Shown here one piece after another: positions 42,102 through 50,415 of a stretch of DNA of 64,000 bases. The notes under the pieces are model-generated. The model had not been told where the DNA came from and searched no databases. It saw only the letters and a program-made list of their open reading frames with translations. The stretch is taken from positions 4,278,001 through 4,342,000 of the forward strand of contig NZ_JAUSZL010000002.1 of NCBI RefSeq assembly GCF_030817535.1. Reading direction: 5' to 3'. Each line of letters opens with the position of its first letter. Within the stretch, counting starts at the first letter, position 1. Source of the DNA: Streptomyces sp. V3I8. GTDB lineage: Bacteria; Actinomycetota; Actinomycetes; Streptomycetales; Streptomycetaceae. The translations under genes and the position numbers were made by a program.

Positions 42102-42325
42102 GCGCCAGCCTCCTGGCCGCGGCTCGACATACCGTTACGTATTGCCGGGCGGGACCGTACATAAGCGTCCGGCCGACGTGATGCCGCCCATAAGGAGGAT
42201 GTGCCGGCGCCATCTGCCGGTGTATGTGCGGGCGACTCGTACCAGAACATGATCTTCCGGACCGTACGTCATCTTGCGGACCTGCCGTACGGCGCGGGCC
42301 GGGCCAGTGCGATGATGAGCCCGCC

Positions 42326-43168
42326 ATGACTGCCCCCCGCCAGCGCGCGCGCACCGGAGGTGATCTCCGGGTCCTGAGGGCCTCGGTGTTCACCGCGGTC
42401 TGTGTCGTGCTGGCCGCGGCGGGTCACTCCATCGCCTCCTGCGCGACGGTTCCGCTGTGGTCGCTCGGCGCGGGATTCCTCGCCGTCTTCGCCGTCGCGG
42501 CCCCGCTCGCCGGACGTGAACGCTCGCTGCCGGGCATCACCGTGCTCCTCGCGACCGGCCAGACGGTCCTGCACACGCTCTTCGGGCTGGGCCAGCACGG
42601 CACGTCGGCCGCCGCGTCCACCGGCGTGGACGCCTCGCTCGTGGCCAAGGCCGCACGGCTGGTGTGCGGCGCGTCCGTCGCGACCCTCAGCCCCGCCCAG
42701 GCACAGCGCATCCTCGCCGACGCCCGACTCGGCGCGGGTGGCAGCGGCAGCGGCAGCGGCGGTACGGGCGGGAACGGGGGCGCCGTCCACGCCCTGCACG
42801 GACAGATGGGCGCCATGCCGGTGGCCGACGGAACATCGGTGTCGGCGCTGCCGTCGCTGCCGATGCTCCTGGGCCACGTGCTCGCCGCCGCCGCCACCGG
42901 ATGGCTGCTGCGCCGCGGGGACATCGCCCTGCGGCGCCTCCTGCGGCTCTCGGCACACGGCGTGGCGGAGGGGACGCTCGTCCCCCTGCGCGGGGCCCTG
43001 GCGCTCGTACGCGCTCTTCTGGCGGGCCTTCCCGGCGCGGTCCCGGCGATGCCGGGCGCACCGCGCGCGTGGCGGTACGAGCCACCGGTCCCGCGGACGA
43101 CCGCTCTTCAGCACTCGGTCAGCCGGCGCGGTCCGCCGGCCGGCACGGCACTCGCCCTCGCCGCCTGA
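42326..43168 (+). CDS. Membrane protein at the head of the copper cluster
   Basis: 280 residues from ATG 42326. Hydrophobic segments: SVFTAVCVVLAAAGHSIASCA, LWSLGAGFLAVFAVAAPLAG, LPGITVLLATGQTVLHTLFGLGQHG and LPMLLGHVLAAAATGWLLRRGD. The middle loop is Gly/Ser-rich (GAGGSGSGSGGTGGNGG) and contains HALHGQMGAMP. His and Met residues near the membrane (GHSIASC, HTLFGLGQHG, HALHGQM) suit copper handling. The family is a Streptomyces hypothetical usually next to ycnI. It precedes the copper genes on the same strand, with a hairpin in between. Confidence 0.8.
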   Translation: MTAPRQRARTGGDLRVLRASVFTAVCVVLAAAGHSIASCATVPLWSLGAGFLAVFAVAAPLAGRERSLPGITVLLATGQTVLHTLFGLGQHGTSAAASTGVDASLVAKAARLVCGASVATLSPAQAQRILADARLGAGGSGSGSGGTGGNGGAVHALHGQMGAMPVADGTSVSALPSLPMLLGHVLAAAATGWLLRRGDIALRRLLRLSAHGVAEGTLVPLRGALALVRALLAGLPGAVPAMPGAPRAWRYEPPVPRTTALQHSVSRRGPPAGTALALAA

Positions 43169-43214
43169 CACGACGCACCACTTCGGACGTACCACTCCGG
43201 GGGTGCCGTCGTGC

Positions 43215-43230
43215 GGCACGCGCGCGTGCC
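43215..43230 (+). terminator. GC palindrome between membrane-protein gene and ycnI
   Basis: GGCACGCGCGCGTGCC is a perfect 16-bp palindrome followed by CGCTCTTT, 47 bases after the stop. Confidence 0.55.
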
Positions 43231-43294
43231 CGCTCTTTCACGCGCGCAATCCCCGTTCTCCGACGAACCAGTGCTGAAAGTGGAGTGTCCCGCA

Positions 43295-44050
43295 ATGAAG
43301 GTTTCCCGTATCGCCGCGACCGGTGCCGTCGCCGCCTCCGCCGTTCTCGTCCTGTCCGGACCCGCGTTCGCGCACGTCAGCGTGCAGCCCGAGGGCACGG
43401 CCGCCAAGGGCGGCTACGCGACGGTCAACTTCAAGGTGCCGAACGAGCGCGACAACGCCTCGACCACCAAGCTGGAGATCAATTTCCCGGCCGACCACCC
43501 GCTCGCCTCGGTCATGCCGCAGCCCGTCGACGGCTGGGACGTCAAGGTCACCGAGTCCAAGCTCGACAAGCCGCTCGAACTGCACGGCGAGAAGATCAAC
43601 AAGGCCGTCACCAAGGTCACCTGGACCGCGGACGGCAAGGGCATCGAGCCCGGCTACTTCCAGAAGTTCCCGCTCTCCATCGGCGCGCTGCCCGAGGACA
43701 CCGACGAACTGGTGTTCAAGGCGATCCAGACGTACTCCAACAAGGAGGTCGTGCGCTGGATCGAGACCCAGGAGGACGGCGAGGAGGAGCCCGAGACGCC
43801 GGCTCCGGTGCTCGCGCTGTCCGCGGCCACCGACGACCACCACGGGGCCGCCGCCTCCGACGACGACGCCGATGCCGACGCCGACGCCGAGAAGAGCGAC
43901 GACACGAAGGCCGCCGCCGACACCACCGAGGCCGCCGACACCGACAGCAGCGACACCACGGCCCGCGTGCTGGGCGTCGTGGGCATCGTCGTCGGCGTGG
44001 CGGGCGTGGCGTTCGGTGTTCTCGCCGGCCGTCGGCGTACCAACGCCTAA
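43295..44050 (+). CDS. YcnI family (DUF1775) copper-binding surface protein
   Basis: 251 residues from ATG 43295. The signal peptide MKVSRIAATGAVAASAV is cleaved after PAFA, leaving HVSVQPEG with the N-terminal His used to bind Cu(II) in YcnI (mono-histidine brace). The DUF1775 domain runs to about 165 (YATVNFKVPNERDNASTTKLEINFP, WDVKVTESKLDKPLELHG). An acidic Asp/Ala-rich spacer (DDDADADADAEKSDD) and a C-terminal membrane helix (VLGVVGIVVGVAGVAFGVLAGRRR) anchor it outside the cell. It begins a group with Sco, PCuAC and CopCD. Confidence 0.93.
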   Translation: MKVSRIAATGAVAASAVLVLSGPAFAHVSVQPEGTAAKGGYATVNFKVPNERDNASTTKLEINFPADHPLASVMPQPVDGWDVKVTESKLDKPLELHGEKINKAVTKVTWTADGKGIEPGYFQKFPLSIGALPEDTDELVFKAIQTYSNKEVVRWIETQEDGEEEPETPAPVLALSAATDDHHGAAASDDDADADADAEKSDDTKAAADTTEAADTDSSDTTARVLGVVGIVVGVAGVAFGVLAGRRRTNA

Positions 44051-44094
44051 GTCCAGTCCGACCGACCGACCCAACGTCGGACGCCCCACCGGAA

Positions 44095-44122
44095 CCCCCG
44101 GCCGGCCCTTGCCGGCCGGGGG
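44095..44122 (+). terminator. Hairpin between ycnI and sco
   Basis: CCCCCGGCCGGC pairs perfectly with GCCGGCCGGGGG around CCTT. It may end ycnI transcripts or attenuate read-through into sco. Confidence 0.7.
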
Positions 44123-44172
44123 CCCGGGCCCGTGCCTCACGGCCGGGTGCGGCGTCCCCGGGAGAATGCACT

Positions 44173-44847
44173 ATGCGCAAGAAGACCCATGTCGTGGCGG
44201 CTCTGCTCGCCGCGGCCGCTCTGACTCTTTCCGCCTGCGGCAGCGGTGACAGCGACAGCGGCAACAGCGTCGCCGAGGTGTCCGAGGAGGCCGGCTCCGA
44301 CAAGGCCGCCACCGTCCTCGACAAGCCGTTCGAAAAGCCCGACCTCGTCCTCACCGACACCCAGGGCGAGAAGTACGACCTCCGCGAGGCGACCCAGGGC
44401 AAGCCGACACTCGTCTACTTCGGCTACACCAACTGCCCCGACGTCTGCCCGCTGACGATGAACAACATCGCCGTCGCCAAGAAGCAACTGGCCCAGGACA
44501 AGCAGCTGTCCCAGAAGGAGAAGGACTCGCTCCGCGTCGTGTTCGTCACGACCGACCCGGAACGCGACACCTCCGCCGCGCTCGGCAAGTGGCTCAAGGG
44601 CATCGATCCCGACGTCGTCGGCCTGACCGGTTCGTTCGACACGATCCAGGCGGGTGCCCGCACGCTCGGCATCTCCATCGAGGCGCCGACGAAGGACAAG
44701 GACGGCAAGGTCACGTCGATGCACGGCACGCAGGTCATCGCCTTCTCGCCGAAGACCGACGCCGGGTACGTGCTGTACGGCGAGGACGCCACCGTCGACG
44801 ACTACACCAAGGATTTCCCCGCGCTGATCAGGGGCGAGAAGCCGTGA
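44173..44847 (+). CDS. sco: SCO1/SenC family copper chaperone (lipoprotein)
   Basis: 224 residues. The signal ends in the lipobox LTLSAC. A thioredoxin fold follows with TLVYFGYTNCPDVCPLTM: the CxxxC copper site near residue 94, and the third ligand His in TSMHGTQVIAFSP. Sco delivers copper to the CuA centre of cytochrome c oxidase. In S. lividans the equivalent protein with ECuC also affects development. Neighbours match that locus. The next gene overlaps its stop (GTGA), so the two are co-translated. Confidence 0.95.
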   Translation: MRKKTHVVAALLAAAALTLSACGSGDSDSGNSVAEVSEEAGSDKAATVLDKPFEKPDLVLTDTQGEKYDLREATQGKPTLVYFGYTNCPDVCPLTMNNIAVAKKQLAQDKQLSQKEKDSLRVVFVTTDPERDTSAALGKWLKGIDPDVVGLTGSFDTIQAGARTLGISIEAPTKDKDGKVTSMHGTQVIAFSPKTDAGYVLYGEDATVDDYTKDFPALIRGEKP

Positions 44848-45410
44848 CACGTCGCACGGCGGCCGCGGCCGCCCTGGTACTGGCCGGCGCACTGGCCCTG
44901 GCGGGCTGCGGGGACGCGGACTCCGACGGGTCGGGGGGTTCGGGAACCTCGGGAAGCGACCTGTCGGTGACCTCCGTCTACATGCCGCAGCCGGTCTCGG
45001 ACTCCATGGCGGCCGGTTTCCTGGTCATCGCCAACGACGGCGGCTCCGGCGACAGGCTGACCTCCGTCACCAGCGACGTCGCCGGCGAGGTCACCATCCA
45101 CACGACCGTCGGGCAGACGATGGAGCAGGTGAAGGACCTCGGCATCCCCGCCCACGGCAAGCTCGTCCTGGCGAGCGGTGGCGACCACCTCATGTTCGAG
45201 AAACTCCGGCGCAAGCCGAAGGAGGGCGACACGGTGTCCCTGGAGCTGCACTTCACGGGGTCCGGGCCGATCAAGGTCGAGATGCCGGTGAAGTCCGCCA
45301 CCTACCAGCCGTCGTCGGCGACGAATTCGTCCGCGCGGTCGTCCACGCGGTCGTCCACGCGGTCGTCCGCGTACCTGTCCGCGTACCTGTCCACGACATC
45401 GCACCACTGA
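44844..45410 (+). CDS. ecuC: PCuAC-domain extracellular copper chaperone (lipoprotein)
   Basis: 188 residues from GTG 44844, overlapping the sco stop. Lipobox ALALAGC. The DUF461/PCuAC motif is visible: TIHTTVGQTMEQVKDLGIPAHGKLVLASGGDHLMFEKL, supplying the His and Met ligands. It hands copper to Sco-type proteins outside the membrane. The C-terminal tail after SATYQPSS is a low-complexity SSTRSSTRSSAYLSAYLS run encoded by imperfect 15-18-bp repeats (45325-45395), absent from the usual fold. Confidence 0.93.
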   Translation: MTRRTAAAAALVLAGALALAGCGDADSDGSGGSGTSGSDLSVTSVYMPQPVSDSMAAGFLVIANDGGSGDRLTSVTSDVAGEVTIHTTVGQTMEQVKDLGIPAHGKLVLASGGDHLMFEKLRRKPKEGDTVSLELHFTGSGPIKVEMPVKSATYQPSSATNSSARSSTRSSTRSSAYLSAYLSTTSHH

Positions 45411-45424
45411 GGGAGGGACCACCG

Positions 45425-47473
45425 TTGAGCCAGACCACCGCTCCCCGCGTGCGGACGCTGCTGTTGCTGCTGCTCGCCGTCGTCGGCGCGCTTCTCGCCG
45501 GGGCCGCGCCCGTCTCCGCGCACGCCGCACTGACCGGGAGCGACCCCCAGCAGGGAGCGGTGGTCGCCGAGGCGCCCGCCCAGGTGTCGCTCACCTTCTC
45601 CGAGCAGGTCGCGATGTCCGACGGCTCGGTGCGCGTGCTCGATCCCAAGGGCAAGCGCGTCGACACCGGCAGGACGTCCGGGCAGGGCGGCAACACCTAC
45701 GCGGTGAAGCTGCACTCCGGCCTGCCCGACGGCACGTTCACCGTCACCTACCAGGTGGTGTCGGCGGACAGCCACCCCGTCTCCGGCGCCTTCACCTTCT
45801 CCATCGGGGCGCCCTCGAAGACCACCGTCGCCGTGTCCGACCAGGAGGCCGGCGGCGGGATCGTGGGCGGCCTCTACGGCTTCGCCCGCTATGTGTCGTA
45901 CACCGGTTTCATCCTCCTCGTCGGCGGCTCGGCCTTCGTGCTGGCCTGCTGGCAGGGGGGCTCCGGCGTACGGGCGGTGCAGCGGCTCGTGGTCTCGGGG
46001 TGGCTCGCCCTGACCGGGGCCACGCTCGCCATGCTGCTGCTGCGCGGCTCGTACACCGGTTCGGGGAAGGTCGGGGACATCTTCGACCTGAACCTCCTCA
46101 GCCAGGTGCTGCAGACCAAGACGGGCGCCGCCCTGGTGTCGCGGCTGCTGCTGCTCGCGGCGGCCGCGCTGTTCATCGCCGTGCTCTTCGGGGCGTACGA
46201 GAAGCGCGAGGACGACGAGGAGAAGAACGACCTGACCTTCGGGCTCGCCATCGGCGGGTCCGTCGTGGCGGCCGGTCTCGCCGCCACGTGGGCGATGGCC
46301 GAGCACGCCTCGACCGGTCTGCAGGCGGGCATCGCGATGCCCGCCGACGTACTGCACCTGCTGGCCGTCGCGGTCTGGCTCGGGGGGCTGTCGACACTGC
46401 TCGTGGTGCTCTACCGCACCCCGTCGTCGATCGAGGCGTCCGCCGTACGCCGCTTCTCCCGCGTCGCGTTCGGCAGCGTGGCCGTACTGGTCGTCACCGG
46501 CGTCTATCAGTCGTGGCGGCAGGTCGGTACGTGGTCCGCGCTCACGGGGACGGGGTACGGACAGCTGCTGATGATCAAGGTCGCCCTGGTGGTCGTCCTC
46601 GTCGGCATCGCGTGGTTCTCACGGCGCTGGACCGGTCTGCTGGCGCAGGCACCCGTCAAGGAGCCAGCGAAGGTCCCGGTCGGTGCCTCGGCCTCGAAGA
46701 AGTCGAACGGCTCGAAGGGACCGAAAGGGCCGAAGGGTCCGAAGGGTCCGAAGGGATCCACCGGATCGAAAGAGTCCGGCGAGTCGAAGGGGTCCGGCGG
46801 GCCGCAGCGATCCGACGGCTCCGGGAGCTCCAGGGGCTCCGGGAGCTCCGACGGCTCCACGGGGCGTCCGGACAAGAAGGCAGCGGTCTCCGACGGTGGG
46901 GACGGCAAGCGGGCCGCCCAGCTGGCGCGGCAGCGGGCCGCGGTGGCCACCACGCGGGAGAAGCGCCTGCGGGACGCCGACCCGCTCCGCTCGGGTCTGC
47001 GCCGCTCGGTACTCGGCGAGGCGGGTGTCGCGATCGTCCTGCTGGCCGTCACCACGGTGCTGACCTCCACCGAGCCCGGGCGTACGGAGGAGGAGGCCAA
47101 GGCCACCGCCGCCGCCTCGGAACAGACCGGCGGGGCGCTGTCGCTGGACATCCCGTTCGACACGGGCGGCCAGGACGGCAAGGGCATAGCCCGCGTCGAA
47201 CTGGACCCGGCCCGCGTCGGCGGCAACGACATGCACGTCTACGTGGAGCGGGCCAACGGCAAAGCCTTCGACGTCCCCGAGGTCAAGATCGCCTTCACAC
47301 TGAAGGCGAAGGACATCGGGCCGCTGCCCGTGGTCCCCGACCGCATCGCCACCGGACACTGGACGGCGAGCGGGGTGCAGATCCCGATGGCGGGCAGCTG
47401 GCAGATCGCGGTGACCGTGCGCACCTCCGACATCGACCAGGTGACCGTGGACAAGAACGCGCAGATCGGCTGA
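45425..47473 (+). CDS. CopC-CopD fusion copper transport protein
   Basis: 682 residues from TTG 45425, an uncommon start supported by GGGAGGGACC upstream. A signal peptide is cleaved before HAALTGSDPQQG, whose N-terminal His is the CopC ligand; SADSHPVSGAF holds another. CopD follows with eight or so membrane helices (FARYVSYTGFILLVGGSAFV to MIKVALVVVLVGIAWF). A roughly 100-residue cytosolic Lys/Gly/Ser insert (KGPKGPKGPKG, SGSSRGSGSSDGS) then separates a last helix and a C-terminal extracellular YtkA-like domain. It imports or moves copper across the membrane together with EcuC and Sco. Confidence 0.93.
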   Translation: MSQTTAPRVRTLLLLLLAVVGALLAGAAPVSAHAALTGSDPQQGAVVAEAPAQVSLTFSEQVAMSDGSVRVLDPKGKRVDTGRTSGQGGNTYAVKLHSGLPDGTFTVTYQVVSADSHPVSGAFTFSIGAPSKTTVAVSDQEAGGGIVGGLYGFARYVSYTGFILLVGGSAFVLACWQGGSGVRAVQRLVVSGWLALTGATLAMLLLRGSYTGSGKVGDIFDLNLLSQVLQTKTGAALVSRLLLLAAAALFIAVLFGAYEKREDDEEKNDLTFGLAIGGSVVAAGLAATWAMAEHASTGLQAGIAMPADVLHLLAVAVWLGGLSTLLVVLYRTPSSIEASAVRRFSRVAFGSVAVLVVTGVYQSWRQVGTWSALTGTGYGQLLMIKVALVVVLVGIAWFSRRWTGLLAQAPVKEPAKVPVGASASKKSNGSKGPKGPKGPKGPKGSTGSKESGESKGSGGPQRSDGSGSSRGSGSSDGSTGRPDKKAAVSDGGDGKRAAQLARQRAAVATTREKRLRDADPLRSGLRRSVLGEAGVAIVLLAVTTVLTSTEPGRTEEEAKATAAASEQTGGALSLDIPFDTGGQDGKGIARVELDPARVGGNDMHVYVERANGKAFDVPEVKIAFTLKAKDIGPLPVVPDRIATGHWTASGVQIPMAGSWQIAVTVRTSDIDQVTVDKNAQIG

Positions 47474-47481
47474 ACGACACC

Positions 47482-48753
47482 ATGGCTGAACAGGCTGAAC
47501 AACCCACTCCCGAGCCCTCCTCCAAGAGCGTCGTCTCGCGGCGGCGCCTGCTCGGCACCGCTGGCGCGACAGGCCTCGCGCTGGGCGCCGCGGGGGGCGC
47601 CGCCGGGTACGCCGCCGCACCCGCCGTGCCCGCCGCCGACCGGACCGCGCTCCTCAGTTCGGTGGGCGCGGACGAGGTGATGTTTCACGGGAAACATCAG
47701 CCGGGCATCACGACCGCCCTCCAGGCCCGCGGCCACCTCGTCGCCTTCGACCTGCGCGCGGGCGCCGGCCGCAGGGAGGCGGCGGCCCTGCTGCGGCGCT
47801 GGTCCACGACGGCGCGGCGGCTGATGGCGGGCGAGGCGTCCGCGAGCGGGGACACCGGCGTGGCGCGTGACGCCGGGCCGTCGTCCCTCACGGTCACCTT
47901 CGGCTTCGGCCACAGCTTCTTCGCCCGTACGGGGCTGGAGAAGCGGCGCCCGGTCGCGCTCGACCCGCTGCCCGACTTCTCCTCGGACCACCTCGACAAG
48001 GCCCGCAGCAACGGCGACCTGTGGGTGCAGATCGGTGCGAACGACTCCCTCGTCGCCTTCCACGCCCTGCGCGCGATCCAGCAGGACGCGGGCGACGCGG
48101 CCCGGGTGCGCTGGCAGATGAACGGCTTCAACCGCTCGCCCGGCGCCACCACCCGTCCGATGACGACCCGCAACCTGATGGGGCAGATCGACGGCACGCG
48201 CAACCCCAAGCCGTCGGAGCCCGACTTCGACCGGCGGATCTTCGTGCCCGACGCGGGCGACCCGTCCTGGATGGCGGGCGGCTCGTACGCCGTCGTACGC
48301 CGGATCCGGATGCTCCTCGACGACTGGGAGAAGCTCTCGGTCAAGGATCAGGAGGACGTGATCGGACGCCGGAAGTCCGACGGCGCGGCACTGTCCGGCG
48401 GCACCGAGGCGACCGCGATGGACCTGGAGAAGACCGGCGGCGACGGCAGACTCGTGGTGCCCGTCAACGCGCACGCCCGGATCACCCGGCCCGACGAGAA
48501 CGGCGGCGCGGCGATGCTCCGCCGGCCCTTCTCCTTCCACGACGGCATCGACGCGGACGGGGTGCCGGACGCGGGCCTGCTCTTCGTGTGCTGGCAGGCC
48601 GACCCGTTGCGCGGCTTCGTCCCGGTGCAGCGCAAGCTCGACCGCGGGGACGCGCTGTCCGCCTTCATCCGGCATGAGTCGAGCGGACTGTTCGCGGTGC
48701 CCGGCGGGGCGACGGAGGGGGAGTACGTGGGGCAGGAGCTGCTGGAGGGGTGA
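47482..48753 (+). CDS. dtpA: Tat-exported DyP-type haem peroxidase (DtpA/EfeB)
   Basis: 423 residues from ATG 47482. The twin-arginine signal is SRRRLLGTAGATGLALG. DyP features: MGQIDGTRNPK (GxxDG with the catalytic Asp, about residue 235), the proximal His in PVNAHARITRP (about 330) and the distal Arg in MLRRPFSFHDG. In S. lividans, DtpA is encoded in this locus, works with Sco and the copper oxidase GlxA, and is exported by Tat. The close spacing (8 bases after copCD) supports one operon. Within its code at 47682-47695 lies a parS-like sequence. Confidence 0.94.
   Translation: MAEQAEQPTPEPSSKSVVSRRRLLGTAGATGLALGAAGGAAGYAAAPAVPAADRTALLSSVGADEVMFHGKHQPGITTALQARGHLVAFDLRAGAGRREAAALLRRWSTTARRLMAGEASASGDTGVARDAGPSSLTVTFGFGHSFFARTGLEKRRPVALDPLPDFSSDHLDKARSNGDLWVQIGANDSLVAFHALRAIQQDAGDAARVRWQMNGFNRSPGATTRPMTTRNLMGQIDGTRNPKPSEPDFDRRIFVPDAGDPSWMAGGSYAVVRRIRMLLDDWEKLSVKDQEDVIGRRKSDGAALSGGTEATAMDLEKTGGDGRLVVPVNAHARITRPDENGGAAMLRRPFSFHDGIDADGVPDAGLLFVCWQADPLRGFVPVQRKLDRGDALSAFIRHESSGLFAVPGGATEGEYVGQELLEG
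47682..47695. promoter_or_regulatory. parS-like site inside dtpA
   Basis: GTTTCACGGGAAAC differs from the parS consensus GTTTCACGTGAAAC at one of 14 positions. The flanks extend the palindrome (GATGTTTC and GAAACATC). The codons used (MFHGKHQ) are not otherwise constrained to it. Confidence 0.6.
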
Positions 48754-48838
48754 CGGTCGCTCACCGGGGCCACGGAGACCGCCGGGGCGTGTCGCGGAAG
48801 CGTGAGCCGGGTCCCGCAAGGCCCATTAGGGTGAGGCC

Positions 48839-49771
48839 ATGCCAGCCAGCTACGCGTATCTCGGCCCCGAGGGCACCTTCACCGAAGTAGCCCTGCGGAC
48901 CCTCCCGGAGTCGGCCACCCGGCAGCTCGTCCCGATGGTGTCCGTCCCCGCGGCGCTCGACGCCGTCCGGACGCGCGAGGTCGAGGCCGCGTTCGTGCCG
49001 ATCGAGAACTCGGTGGAGGGCGGCATCACCACCACGGTCGACGCACTGGCCGTCGGCGAACCGCTGATGATCTACCGCGAGGTGCTCCTGTCGATCACCT
49101 TCGCGCTGCTGGTCCGTCCCGGTACGAAGCTCTCCGACATCAAGACGGTCAGCGCGCACCCGGCCGCCCAGCCGCAGGTGCGCAACTGGATGCGGAACAA
49201 CCTCCCGGACGTCACCTGGGAGTCGGCTGCCTCCAACGCGGACGGCGCCCGCCTGGTGCAGGAGGGACGCTACGACGCGGCCTTCGCGGGCGAGTTCGCG
49301 GCGGAGCGGTACGGCTTGGAGGCGCTGGAGACCAATATCCACGACGCGGAGAACGCGCAGACCCGGTTCGTCCTGGTGGGCAGGCCCGCCCGGCCCGCGG
49401 CGCCGACCGGCGCGGACAAGACGTCCGTGGTCATCTGGCAGCGCGACGACCACCCCGGCGCCCTGCTGGAACTGCTCCAGGAGTTCGCCGTCCGCGGGAT
49501 CAACCTGATGCTGCTGCAGTCCCGGCCGACCGGTGAGGGCATCGGCAACTACTGCTTCGCGATCGACGCGGAGGGGCACGTCGCGGACCGCCGGGTGGCG
49601 GAGGCGCTGATGGGGCTGAAGCGGATCTGTCCGCAGGTGCGGTTCCTCGGGTCCTATCCGCAGGCCGACGTCGATCTCAAGGACGTGCGCCCGCCGCGGG
49701 CCGGTACGTCGGACAGCGAGTTCGCGGCGGCCTCGGACTGGCTGGCGCGCTGCCAGGACGGCCGCTTCTAG
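48839..49771 (+). CDS. pheA: Prephenate dehydratase
   Basis: 310 residues. The PDT domain covers about 1-185: SYAYLGPEGTFTEVALRTL, FVPIENSVEGGITTTVDAL, and NAQTRFVLVGR with the catalytic Thr. An ACT domain follows at about 200-280 (HPGALLELLQEFAVRGINLMLLQSRPTGEGIGNYCFAID), where QSRP stands for the usual ESRP phenylalanine-binding motif. It converts prephenate to phenylpyruvate with feedback control by Phe. It is a stand-alone monofunctional enzyme, downstream of the copper cluster as in S. coelicolor. Confidence 0.96.
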   Translation: MPASYAYLGPEGTFTEVALRTLPESATRQLVPMVSVPAALDAVRTREVEAAFVPIENSVEGGITTTVDALAVGEPLMIYREVLLSITFALLVRPGTKLSDIKTVSAHPAAQPQVRNWMRNNLPDVTWESAASNADGARLVQEGRYDAAFAGEFAAERYGLEALETNIHDAENAQTRFVLVGRPARPAAPTGADKTSVVIWQRDDHPGALLELLQEFAVRGINLMLLQSRPTGEGIGNYCFAIDAEGHVADRRVAEALMGLKRICPQVRFLGSYPQADVDLKDVRPPRAGTSDSEFAAASDWLARCQDGRF

Positions 49772-50415
49772 CCGGCCCTGCCACTCCGCTCCGTCGGCCC
49801 TGCCACTCCGCTCCGCCGGTCCGTCCACACCGCGCTGCGCCGGTCCTGCCGAATCGGTCCTGCCGGGTCCGTCCTACCTGCAGATTTTCTCCGTCCACAA
49901 AGTTATCCACAGGCGCGCTTCTCGACCTGGGGACAAGTCGACAACGAAGTGGCGCCCGGTCGACAAATCGGCCTACAGGCCCCAATTGCGTCCACAGCTC
50001 GACAGATCACCCTTCGTCCACCCGTTTTCCCTGCCCAATCCCTTAGAGCGAGCCATTTCCACTCGAATGTGGGTGTAGAGAGGGTTTGATTTGCGAATCC
50101 CTCGCCCCGAATGCGGCTTTCGGGATGATCGCTTCCGGTGTCCACAGATCTTTCGCACAGCCTGTGGATAACTTTCCCGAACTGTGGATTCCTGTGGACA
50201 ACCCGCTCCCAAGTCCCGCGTCCCACAAGGGACTCGGGTCAACTCGCCGCACGCCACCCACCCCCGTCCGGGGAGCGGACGCCCTCCGTGTTGACGCAAT
50301 TCGGACGCGACGCGGACGCAATTCGTCGCATCGAAAATTCTCCCAAACCATGACAGAAGAGGCAGATCGGAATACCGGGTCGTGCCGTGTAACCCCGCAC
50401 CGGTAGCCTTGTGGG
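49772..50415. other. Intergenic region between pheA and serS, rich in DnaA boxes
   Basis: No gene is supported. It starts with two 22-bp direct repeats (49772-49793 and 49794-49815). From 49890 to 50201 it carries several DnaA-box sequences and is less GC-rich. The serS promoter should lie near 50300-50390. Confidence 0.7.
49891..50201. promoter_or_regulatory. Cluster of DnaA boxes upstream of serS
   Basis: Perfect boxes: TTATCCACA at 49903-49911, TGTGGATAA (its inverse) at 50163-50171, TGTGGACAA (inverse of TTGTCCACA) at 50193-50201. Near boxes: GTGTCCACA at 50138, CCGTCCACA at 49891, GCGTCCACA at 49988, TGTGGATTC at 50183. Confidence 0.65.

Noticed and set aside
49891..50201. A chromosomal origin
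   Set aside because: DnaA boxes are present but dnaA, dnaN, rpmH and the expected 15-20 boxes are not. I keep it only as a DnaA-box cluster.
50086..50406. A 106-residue plus-strand gene upstream of serS
   Set aside because: It overlaps the DnaA-box cluster and the serS leader, with no ribosome site and no coding bias.
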